Positions 1 to 5,068 of a stretch of 5,068 nucleotides of DNA are shown here, one piece after another. The first letter of the stretch is position 1. The number at the start of each line of letters is the position of its first letter. Made by a program: the position numbers and the translations under genes. This stretch comes from Bacteroidales bacterium. GTDB taxonomy: Bacteria > Bacteroidota > Bacteroidia > Bacteroidales > UBA932. The notes beneath the pieces are model-generated. The model ran no database searches. It was not told where the DNA came from and saw nothing but the letters and a program-made list of their open reading frames with translations. The stretch covers positions 1 through 5,068 of the forward strand of contig JABUTQ010000295.1 in the NCBI GenBank assembly GCA_021443605.1. Direction: 5' to 3'.

Positions 1-680
1 GTGAAGGCAACTTCGTAGGTGAAGACGGTGGGTTGTCCCGCAACGGCGGTCTTCTCCATATAGATGCTCTTGTGAGCCACATCATCAGATGAAATGACAT
101 AGTTTGCTTCAGACGCTGAAAGGAGTTCAATATCTGTCTGGGAATCCTGGTCTTGGCGAGGATAGGGCATCCATGCACGGACAATTTCTCCTGCAGGTAC
201 CTGGTCGGGCTTTACGGTGAGCTTGTATCCAATCTTGTAACGGACCGGCATTATGAGGCTTGAGCCTGAATTGCGTCCCTTTGAGACCACCTGAGGCAGA
301 TAGGTGTCAAGAAAAGCATCTTCCGTATCCTTTGCAGGATGCATAAGTGAATCGTAGAGGGCTTTTGCCTCTTTGTCGATTCTGAAAAGGTTCCTTCCGG
401 CATTGCGGAAATACATTTTCTGTCCATTGATGGTGAGCCCTTCAAGTGCTTTGGATTTCTCCCATGCGGAAATCCGTTCTACTGTGAGATTCTTATAAAA
501 ATCAGAAAGATAATTGATTATATATGCACTATCTCGTGTGAATTCAATCGCTGTGCGGCGCTCTTTCTCCTCTTTGGAAATCTGGCAGGCGGGATCCGGT
601 TCTACGGTGGGAGCGGAAACAAAATGTCCACAGCCAATTATGGCTATGGACAATATCATGAAAGCAAATATTTTGCGCAT
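1..680 (-). CDS. Putative transglutaminase-like lipoprotein, N-terminal 226 residues (C-terminus outside window)
   Basis: The frame is open from the ATG at 678-680 to the window edge, giving 226 codons and no stop. Seen: a short basic n-region (R2, K3), a hydrophobic stretch and a lipobox IIGC, so signal peptidase II should cleave before C17 and the mature protein should be lipidated. The residues after C17 (GHFVSAP) lack the acidic cluster that marks surface-exported Bacteroidota lipoproteins, which suggests a periplasm-facing protein (inference). Residues about 60-125 include a region with GQKMYF and NLFRID. Residues about 155-226 (YKLTV, VPAGEIVRAWMPYPR, YVISSDD, SIYMEK) resemble the beta-rich domain that precedes the transglutaminase-like core in Bacteroidales proteins. 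That assignment is from memory of the family. The catalytic Cys-His-Asp region would lie beyond the window, so enzymatic activity cannot be judged. The start lies 2 bp after the efp stop, with its ribosome-binding region inside efp, so translation is probably coupled to efp. Confidence 0.65.
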   Translation of the reverse strand, partial: MRKIFAFMILSIAIIGCGHFVSAPTVEPDPACQISKEEKERRTAIEFTRDSAYIINYLSDFYKNLTVERISAWEKSKALEGLTINGQKMYFRNAGRNLFRIDKEAKALYDSLMHPAKDTEDAFLDTYLPQVVSKGRNSGSSLIMPVRYKIGYKLTVKPDQVPAGEIVRAWMPYPRQDQDSQTDIELLSASEANYVISSDDVAHKSIYMEKTAVAGQPTVFTYEVAF

Positions 681-682
681 GG

Positions 683-1249
683 CTATTTTACTCTTTCACC
701 GTAAGTGCGGTCAACAGTGTTGACTCTGATCTTTTCACCCTGATTGATGAAGAGAGGTACCATAATCTCAGCACCTGTTTCCAATGTGGCTGATTTTAAG
801 GCATTTGTAGATGCGGTATCGCCCTTTACAGCAGGCTCGGTGTAGGTAACCTCAAGCTCAACGTATGTGGGAAGCTCGCAGGTGAGGCAACGCTCTTCGT
901 CTGCAAGGAACACCATCTCGACGTGCTGCCCCTCTTTCATGAGGTCTGAGTTGTCAACCATATTCATGTCAAGATGTACCTGCTCATAAGTCTCTTCGTG
1001 CATAAAGTTGAATCCATCCTCATCCTTATAGAGATATTGATAAGGGCGGTGCTCCACTGTAATGACTTCAATGCGTTCGCCGGCACTGTAGGTCTTTTCC
1101 AGGATGCGGCCATTCTCAAGATTGCGAAGTTTTGTCTTTACGAAAGCGGGACCCTTGCCGGGCTTAACGTGCTGAAACCAAACGATTGAACAAGGCTTGC
1201 CATTGAAATCGATACAAAGGCCATTTTTAAAATCTGCTGTAGTTGCCAT
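683..1249 (-). CDS. efp: Elongation factor P (PGKGP-loop type)
   Basis: EF-P binds between the ribosomal P and E sites and rescues ribosomes stalled on consecutive prolines. The 188-residue length is standard. Seen: an N-terminal KOW-like domain (about 1-62), then two OB-fold domains (about 66-128 and 130-188). The C-terminal EF-P signature is intact at residues 152-171 (K152, A154, G159, V164, P165, G171), and the protein ends in the usual GERVK-like tail. The domain I tip reads P30-G31-K32-G33-P34, and K32 is the residue that other bacteria modify. The palindromic PGKGP loop is known from an EF-P subfamily, best studied in Actinobacteria, that works with an unmodified lysine. No modification gene (epmA, epmB, earP, ymfI) is visible nearby. 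The ATG has no Shine-Dalgarno, only an A/T-rich leader. The gene starts 27 bp after the ispH stop, and its TAG lies 2 bp before the next start. A promoter-like element in the ispH 3' end may give it separate expression. Confidence 0.96.
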   Translation of the reverse strand: MATTADFKNGLCIDFNGKPCSIVWFQHVKPGKGPAFVKTKLRNLENGRILEKTYSAGERIEVITVEHRPYQYLYKDEDGFNFMHEETYEQVHLDMNMVDNSDLMKEGQHVEMVFLADEERCLTCELPTYVELEVTYTEPAVKGDTASTNALKSATLETGAEIMVPLFINQGEKIRVNTVDRTYGERVK

Positions 1250-1276
1250 ATAAAATTTCTATTATTTTGATATTTT

Positions 1277-2155
1277 TCAGTTTAACCCCGCAAAGGTAAT
1301 ATTTTTTCTGATATATGATGCAACTTCTTCCAATTGCCACATCGGGGTGCTGGTGGCGCCGCAAACTCCCACATTGTCACCATCTTGAAACCAATCCCTT
1401 CTTATCATTTCCGGTCTCTCGATCATATATGCCCGCGGATTGTGTCCGGAGCATAAATTGAAGAGCACCTTACCGTTTGAGCTCTCGTGTCCGCACACGA
1501 ACACTATCACGCTGTGATTGCGGGCAAAGCTTGCAAGTTTGTCGTGCCTTGTGGCCACCTGGCGGCAGATGGTGTCGTATTTTGTGAATTTAGCGAGGCA
1601 CCTGTGCTCAATCTCTGACGCAAGTGATTCATATTCAATGGGGTCTTTTGTCGTTTGGGAAAAGAGGACGACTGGCTTCTCAAAATCCAGACAATCAACA
1701 TCTTGCAAATTTTCCACGACTATGGCATTTCCTTCGGTCTGTCCCACGAGGCCGTTAACCTCCGCGTGCCCCTTTTTGCCGAATATCACTATCTGCCCTC
1801 TATGCTCGCGAATCTCCTCCCATACGGATTCTATCTTTTGCTGAAGCTTGAGCACAACGGGGCAGGTGCAGTCGATGATTTGGAGATTATTCTCCTTTGC
1901 CAGGGAGTACGTTTGCGGAGGCTCCCCATGCGCGCGAATCAGCACGACTTCGTTACGAAGTTGTGCCATCTTCTCTATGTCAATGGTTACCAGCCCTTTT
2001 TGTGAAAGTCGCTCTATCTCTGCATTATTGTGCACGATAGATCCCAAAGAGTAGAGGCGGCTGCTGTATTGCAGATAATTTTCGCATTGGTTTACCGCCC
2101 TTACCACACCGTAGCAGAAACCGGAGGCTTCGTCAATTTCAACCTTTACCCCCAT
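1277..2155 (-). CDS. ispH: 4-hydroxy-3-methylbut-2-enyl diphosphate reductase (IspH/LytB)
   Basis: IspH is the cytosolic iron-sulfur enzyme that reduces HMBPP to IPP and DMAPP, the last step of the MEP isoprenoid pathway. From the ATG at 2153-2155 the protein has 292 residues. Seen: the three cluster cysteines C14 (GFCYGV), C98 (CTCPVV) and C197 (DTICRQ); substrate-pocket histidines H42 (VHNNAE), H76 (RAHGEP) and H130 (GHAEVNG); the proton-relay glutamate E132; T169; S225 and N227 (ESSN); and S269 (GATST). C197, S225, N227 and S269 have the same numbers as in the E. coli enzyme. The frame stays open upstream to a GTG at 2180-2182. The ATG is preferred because GGAGG lies 4 nt upstream, because it gives the family's usual N-terminus just ahead of VKVEID, and because it puts the first cysteine near position 12-14. 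It overlaps the end of cmk by 10 bp. The cmk-ispH pair recurs in Bacteroidota and some other bacteria (from memory). Confidence 0.96.
   Translation of the reverse strand: MGVKVEIDEASGFCYGVVRAVNQCENYLQYSSRLYSLGSIVHNNAEIERLSQKGLVTIDIEKMAQLRNEVVLIRAHGEPPQTYSLAKENNLQIIDCTCPVVLKLQQKIESVWEEIREHRGQIVIFGKKGHAEVNGLVGQTEGNAIVVENLQDVDCLDFEKPVVLFSQTTKDPIEYESLASEIEHRCLAKFTKYDTICRQVATRHDKLASFARNHSVIVFVCGHESSNGKVLFNLCSGHNPRAYMIERPEMIRRDWFQDGDNVGVCGATSTPMWQLEEVASYIRKNITFAGLN
1291..1323 (-). promoter_or_regulatory. Putative internal promoter for efp, inside the ispH 3' end
   Basis: On the minus strand TACCTTTG (1291-1298) is a perfect match to the Bacteroidota -7 consensus TAnnTTTG. A TTG at 1321-1323 fits the -33 element, with a 22-nt spacer, slightly longer than the usual 19-21. 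Transcription would begin near 1284-1287, leaving a leader of about 35 nt before the efp ATG. The element lies in codons for the last residues of IspH (NITFAG), so the match could be chance. The A/T-rich stretch between the boxes and the position just ahead of efp favour a real site. Confidence 0.45.
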
Positions 2156-2835
2156 CTCTCCTCCAAAATCTTTCTCAGCCACTCCATCTGTTGTGACAAG
2201 GTCATATCCGTATTGTCGAGAACGATTGCATCATCGGCTTTTTTTAACGGCGATACTGCACGGTGCGAATCGATGTAATCGCGCTCCTCAAGGTTTTTCA
2301 TCACCTCTTCAACCGACAGTTTCTTGCCGGAATTTTTCATCTCGGCAAAACGCCGTTCCGCTCTCACGCGGGTGTCTGCCGTCATAAAAATCTTCAATTG
2401 TGCACTTGGGAACACGTTTGTGCCGATATCCCGGCCGTCCATCACCACGCCACCCTCTTTTGCATATTTGTGCAGCAGTTTGTCCACGAAATTTCTCACG
2501 AACGGAATCGCCGAAACGGGGCTTACGGCATTTGACACATCCATCTGGCGGATAGGTACGTCCACGTTCTCCCCCTCCAGATAAGTCTCTGTCCCTTTTT
2601 TTGTATGTTTCAAGGTGATTGAAAGGGACATAAGCGCTTCAAGGAGAGCATTTTCATCAACCCTGTTGCGATAGTCGATCATATCGTGTCTGAGGGCGTA
2701 AAGGGTCACTGCACGATAGAGGGCACCCGAATCAAGGTGTATGAAACCAAGCTCTTCTGCTATCAGCTTGGCGAAGGAGCTTTTTCCTGTAGATGAATAT
2801 CCATCTATGGCTATGATAATTCTCGGCACATTCAT
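2146..2835 (-). CDS. cmk: Cytidylate kinase (CMP/dCMP kinase)
   Basis: Cmk phosphorylates CMP and dCMP with ATP in the cytosol, recycling pyrimidine nucleotides for RNA, DNA and CDP-lipid synthesis. From the ATG at 2833-2835 it has 229 residues, against 227 for E. coli Cmk. Seen: beta strand IIIAIDG, then the P-loop GYSSTGKSS (G12-S20, K18 and S19 binding phosphate); HLDSGALYR (33-41) with the CMP-contacting S36 and R41; an NMP-binding insert of the bacterial type (about 60-100); DGRDIG (123-128, with R125 and D126); and the lid segment RDYIDSHRAVSPL (165-177) with its arginines. The frame stays open a further 45 codons upstream to 2970, but that extension has no family similarity and would run through the divergent promoter and into the response-regulator gene, so it is rejected. 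No clear Shine-Dalgarno precedes the start. The gene heads the minus-strand block and overlaps ispH by 10 bp. Confidence 0.95.
   Translation of the reverse strand: MNVPRIIIAIDGYSSTGKSSFAKLIAEELGFIHLDSGALYRAVTLYALRHDMIDYRNRVDENALLEALMSLSITLKHTKKGTETYLEGENVDVPIRQMDVSNAVSPVSAIPFVRNFVDKLLHKYAKEGGVVMDGRDIGTNVFPSAQLKIFMTADTRVRAERRFAEMKNSGKKLSVEEVMKNLEERDYIDSHRAVSPLKKADDAIVLDNTDMTLSQQMEWLRKILEERWG
2160..2164 (-). promoter_or_regulatory. Shine-Dalgarno site for ispH, inside cmk
   Basis: GGAGG on the minus strand lies 4 nt before the ispH ATG, within the last codons of cmk (EERWG). It decides the ispH start in favour of the ATG at 2153-2155 over the upstream GTG. It is the only strong Shine-Dalgarno among the five starts examined here, and probably supports re-initiation by ribosomes finishing cmk. 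Confidence 0.75.
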
Positions 2836-2836
2836 A

Positions 2837-2869
2837 TTCGCGAAGTTACTTAAAAAATATGTATCTTTG
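2837..2869 (+). promoter_or_regulatory. Promoter for the response regulator (Bacteroidota type)
   Basis: TATCTTTG at 2862-2869 matches the Bacteroidota -7 consensus TAnnTTTG exactly. TTCG at 2837-2840 is a one-mismatch -33 box with a 21-nt spacer. The predicted start, about 5-8 nt downstream of the -7 box, falls near 2874-2877 and leaves a leader of about 20 nt before the ATG at 2896. The site lies in the only real intergenic gap between the divergent blocks. It may also transcribe metG, because I see no promoter match in the 35 bp before metG. Confidence 0.7.
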
Positions 2870-2884
2870 CACTTTATGAAGAAA
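2852..2884 (-). promoter_or_regulatory. Weak candidate promoter for cmk
   Basis: On the minus strand TATTTTTT (2852-2859) differs by one base from the Bacteroidota -7 box TAnnTTTG, and TTTC (2881-2884) differs by one base from the -33 TTTG, with a 21-nt spacer. Transcription would start only about 10 nt before the cmk ATG. The cmk block needs a start somewhere in this 60-bp region, and this is the best match found. In A/T-rich DNA such a match is easily fortuitous. Confidence 0.25.
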
Positions 2885-2895
2885 ATTTTGGCATT

Positions 2896-4056
2896 ATGAA
2901 GATTCTTATTGTTGACGACGAGCGGAGCATACGCAACACAATGAAGGAAATCCTTGAGTTTGAAGGACACTCGATTTCACTTGCAGAAAACGGAAAAAAG
3001 GGGCTGGAGATGGCCCTGTCCGACAATTTCAACGTGATATTCTGTGACATCAAGATGCCCGAGATGGATGGTATGGAGATGCTCGCCAATCTCGTGCAGA
3101 ATGGGTGTGAATCCTCCATCATTATGATTTCCGGTCACGGTGACATAGACACTGCCGTCGATTGCATCAAGAAGGGGGCGTTCGACTTTATACAGAAGCC
3201 GCTGGATTTGAACAGGATACTAATTACCTTGAAGAATGCAAGCGAAAGGACAGCCCTTGTGAAAGAGACAAAGATTCTCAAGAAAAAGGTTGGAACCAAA
3301 TATGCCATAGTGGGAGAATCTGCTCCCATAAAACATATAAAAGAGGTGATAAGCCGTGTCGCCCCCACCGATGCCCGTGTGCTCATCACGGGGGGGAATG
3401 GTACAGGAAAAGAGCTTGTGGCCCGCGCCCTTCACGACCAGAGCCCTCGCTCCGCTGCTCCGTTCATTGAGGTGAATTGTGCGGCTATCCCTCCGGAACT
3501 TATTGAAAGCGAATTGTTTGGGCACGAGAAAGGATCTTTTACCTCTGCTGTGAAACAACATAAGGGGAAGTTTGAGCAGGCCGATGGCGGAACTCTGTTC
3601 CTTGATGAAATTGGAGATATGAGTCTTGCGGCACAGGCCAAGGTGCTTCGCGTGCTCCAGGAAAACAAAGTCACCCGCGTCGGCGGCGACAAGGATTTTA
3701 TGGTGAACGTGAGGGTTGTTGCGGCTACCAACAAAAATCTTACGGAGGAGATTGCCAAAGGCACTTTCCGCGAAGACCTCTACCATCGTTTGAGCGTCAT
3801 TCTGATACACGTACCATCTCTCTGTGACCGTACGGACGACATACCTCTTCTGGTAGATTTCTTCATTGACAATATCTGCAACGAGATGAGCCTGCCGCCC
3901 CGCAAAATGGCTCCGGATGCCATTGCCGAACTCCAAAAATTCAAATGGACCGGAAATATCAGGGAGCTGCGCAATGTCGTGGAGCGTCTGTTGATTCTCG
4001 GTGGCGAGACCATCTCCAAGGAAGACGTCCAAACTTATGCCACTCCGGCAATATAG
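2896..4056 (+). CDS. Sigma54-type response regulator (receiver + AAA+), lacking the Fis-type DNA-binding domain
   Basis: The 386-residue protein has NtrC-like order but is short at the C-terminus. Receiver (about 1-115): acidic pair D7/D8, phospho-acceptor D51 (CDIKMP), switch serine S79 and conserved K101 (QKP). A charged helical linker (about 113-135) leads to the AAA+ domain (about 138-365). That domain has Walker A GGNGTGKE (166-173, K172), Walker B LFLDE (234-238), sensor I AATN (276-279), arginine-finger region FREDLYHRL (291-299) and sensor II GNIREL (353-358). The sigma54-contact loop reads GSFTSA (213-218) instead of GAFTGA, keeping F215 and T216. The protein ends about 20 residues after the AAA+ fold, and only 35 bp separate its stop from metG, so no frameshifted helix-turn-helix lies downstream. 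Known activators without this domain include H. pylori FlgR and Chlamydia CtcC. Target genes and kinase are not in the window. By inference it either activates sigma54 from solution or uses another output. The ATG lacks a Shine-Dalgarno but gives the normal MKILIVDDE start. Confidence 0.93.
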   Translation: MKILIVDDERSIRNTMKEILEFEGHSISLAENGKKGLEMALSDNFNVIFCDIKMPEMDGMEMLANLVQNGCESSIIMISGHGDIDTAVDCIKKGAFDFIQKPLDLNRILITLKNASERTALVKETKILKKKVGTKYAIVGESAPIKHIKEVISRVAPTDARVLITGGNGTGKELVARALHDQSPRSAAPFIEVNCAAIPPELIESELFGHEKGSFTSAVKQHKGKFEQADGGTLFLDEIGDMSLAAQAKVLRVLQENKVTRVGGDKDFMVNVRVVAATNKNLTEEIAKGTFREDLYHRLSVILIHVPSLCDRTDDIPLLVDFFIDNICNEMSLPPRKMAPDAIAELQKFKWTGNIRELRNVVERLLILGGETISKEDVQTYATPAI

Positions 4057-4091
4057 AAATGAAATTACTACTTATCTAAAAATTATAGTTG

Positions 4092-5068
4092 ATGGAAAAG
4101 AATTACAAGAGAACGCTGGTTACCTGCGCGTTGCCGTATGCAAACGGCCCCGTACATATCGGACACCTGGCAGGAGTATATGTTCCTGCCGACATTTACG
4201 TGAGATATTTGAGGATGCGCGGAGTCGATACCCTGTTTATCTGCGGTTCGGACGAACATGGCGTTCCTATCACAATAAAGGCCAGGAAAGAGGGGTGCAC
4301 CCCCCAGGATATCGTTGACAGATACCACAATATCATAAAGAATTCGTTTGAGAAATTCGGGATGAGTTTCGACATCTACTCAAGAACAAGTTCTAAAATC
4401 CATCACGAGACCGCTTCGGAATTTTTCCGCAAGCTCTATGATGAAGGCAAGTTCATCGAGAAGGAGAGTGAACAGTATTATGACGAAGAGGCGAAGACAT
4501 TCCTCGCCGACAGATATATCGTCGGTACCTGCCCCAAATGCGGTGCCGAGGGTGCTTATGGAGACCAGTGCGAGAAGTGCGGCACCAGCCTCAGTCCTGA
4601 AGAGCTTGTCAATCCGCACTCCACAATCAGCGGCAGCGAGCCGGTGAAGCGCAAGACTAAACACTGGTATCTTCCTCTCGACCAATATTCAGACTGGCTT
4701 TCAGACTGGATTCTGAACAATCATAAGGAGTGGCGCACCAATGTCTATGGACAGTGCAAGTCGTGGATAGACGGAGGCCTTCTCCCGCGTGCTGTGAGCC
4801 GTGACCTCGATTGGGGTGTTCCCGTCCCCGTGGATGGGGCAATCGGGAAGGTTCTCTATGTTTGGTTTGATGCCCCTATCGGCTATATATCAAACACCAA
4901 GGAGATTCGCCCGAACGATTGGGAGAAATGGTGGAAGAGCGACGACACCAAGTTGGTACATTTTATAGGAAAAGACAATATCGTGTTCCACTGCATCGTG
5001 TTCCCCTCGATGCTCAAGGCATACGGCGACGGGTTCATTCTTCCCGACAATGTCCCTGCAAATGAGTT
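4092..5068 (+). CDS. metG: Methionine-tRNA ligase, N-terminal 325 residues (C-terminus outside window)
   Basis: MetRS charges tRNA-Met with methionine in the cytosol, for both initiation and elongation. It is a class I synthetase. Seen: the N-terminal Rossmann segment TCALPYANGPVHIGHLAG with the ATP-binding HIGH motif at 22-25; GSDEHG (52-57); a connective-peptide zinc knuckle with C147, C150, C160 and C163 (CPKC and CEKC), at almost the same positions as in E. coli MetRS; SRDLDWGVPVP (236-246); and YVWFDAPIGY (256-265) and FIGKDNIVFH (291-300) of the methionine pocket and catalytic core. The KMSKS motif, the anticodon-binding domain and any C-terminal tRNA-binding domain lie past the window end. 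The ATG gives the family N-terminus, and no Shine-Dalgarno precedes it. The 35-bp gap after the response regulator is A/T-rich and shows no -7 box or terminator hairpin, so co-transcription with that gene is likely but not shown. Confidence 0.97.
   Translation, partial: MEKNYKRTLVTCALPYANGPVHIGHLAGVYVPADIYVRYLRMRGVDTLFICGSDEHGVPITIKARKEGCTPQDIVDRYHNIIKNSFEKFGMSFDIYSRTSSKIHHETASEFFRKLYDEGKFIEKESEQYYDEEAKTFLADRYIVGTCPKCGAEGAYGDQCEKCGTSLSPEELVNPHSTISGSEPVKRKTKHWYLPLDQYSDWLSDWILNNHKEWRTNVYGQCKSWIDGGLLPRAVSRDLDWGVPVPVDGAIGKVLYVWFDAPIGYISNTKEIRPNDWEKWWKSDDTKLVHFIGKDNIVFHCIVFPSMLKAYGDGFILPDNVPANE

Noticed and set aside
514..723. 69-codon plus-strand frame opposite the lipoprotein signal peptide and efp end
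   Set aside because: It is antisense to two supported gene ends, with no promoter or similarity.
1908..1915. TACGTTTG, a plus-strand match to the -7 consensus, antisense within ispH
   Set aside because: The nearest TTTG upstream (1879-1882) is 25 nt away, outside the usual spacing, and no plus-strand gene follows. A chance match is the simpler reading.
1655..2005. 116-codon plus-strand frame opposite ispH
   Set aside because: It is contained within ispH, with no family resemblance and no start signal.
2156..2182. GTG start for ispH, nine codons upstream of the ATG
   Set aside because: The ATG has GGAGG at 4 nt and gives the family's usual N-terminus and cysteine spacing. The upstream segment simply reads through the end of cmk.
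2836..2970. 45-codon N-terminal extension of cmk
   Set aside because: It would run through the divergent promoter and 75 bp of the response-regulator gene. The residues have no kinase similarity, and the 229-residue form already matches the family length.
3220..4032. 270-codon open frame on the minus strand, opposite the response regulator
   Set aside because: It lies wholly inside a well-supported AAA+ gene on the other strand, shows no recognisable domain or start signal, and is explained by codon bias of the sense gene.
4035..4050. Short inverted repeat TGCC/GGCA at the end of the response-regulator gene, considered as a terminator
   Set aside because: The stem is only 4 bp and there is no T-run after it. 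It lies within coding sequence ahead of metG.
4001..4318. 105-codon plus-strand frame spanning the response-regulator end and the metG start
   Set aside because: It is out of frame with both real genes, starts inside the AAA+ gene, and its residues show no known pattern. It is a shadow of metG.

Overview
The window looks like a chromosomal housekeeping segment from a member of the Bacteroidota, most likely the order Bacteroidales. Three things point there. The intergenic region at 2836-2895 holds a perfect Bacteroidota-type -7 box (TAnnTTTG) rather than a sigma70-type -10/-35 pair. Most gene starts have no Shine-Dalgarno sequence and A/T-rich leaders instead. The protein families also fit, especially the cmk-ispH pair and the lipoprotein at the left edge. 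This placement is inferred from sequence features and I cannot name a genus. All five complete or near-complete reading frames are intact, and I see no insertion sequence, phage gene, tRNA, rRNA or CRISPR array.

The left half (1-2835) is one block on the minus strand. In transcription order it holds cmk (cytidylate kinase), ispH (HMBPP reductase, last step of the MEP isoprenoid pathway), efp (elongation factor P), and the N-terminal part of a lipoprotein that looks like a transglutaminase-like protein and runs off the window. Packing is tight: cmk and ispH overlap by 10 bp, ispH and efp are 27 bp apart, and efp and the lipoprotein gene are 2 bp apart. A second promoter-like element sits inside the 3' end of ispH and could drive efp and the lipoprotein separately.

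The right half (2896-5068) is transcribed in the opposite direction. A sigma54-type response regulator (receiver plus AAA+ domain) is followed 35 bp later by metG (methionyl-tRNA synthetase, cut off by the window end). The two blocks diverge from a 60-bp region that holds a convincing promoter for the response regulator and a weak, overlapping candidate for cmk.

No new multi-gene system is evident. The points most worth following are: (1) the response regulator has no DNA-binding domain and carries GSFTSA where sigma54 activators have GAFTGA; (2) EF-P carries the palindromic PGKGP loop, known from an EF-P subfamily that works without lysine modification; (3) efp is almost fused, in operon terms, to an envelope lipoprotein gene; (4) the only strong Shine-Dalgarno among the five starts that can be examined serves the overlapping ispH start.
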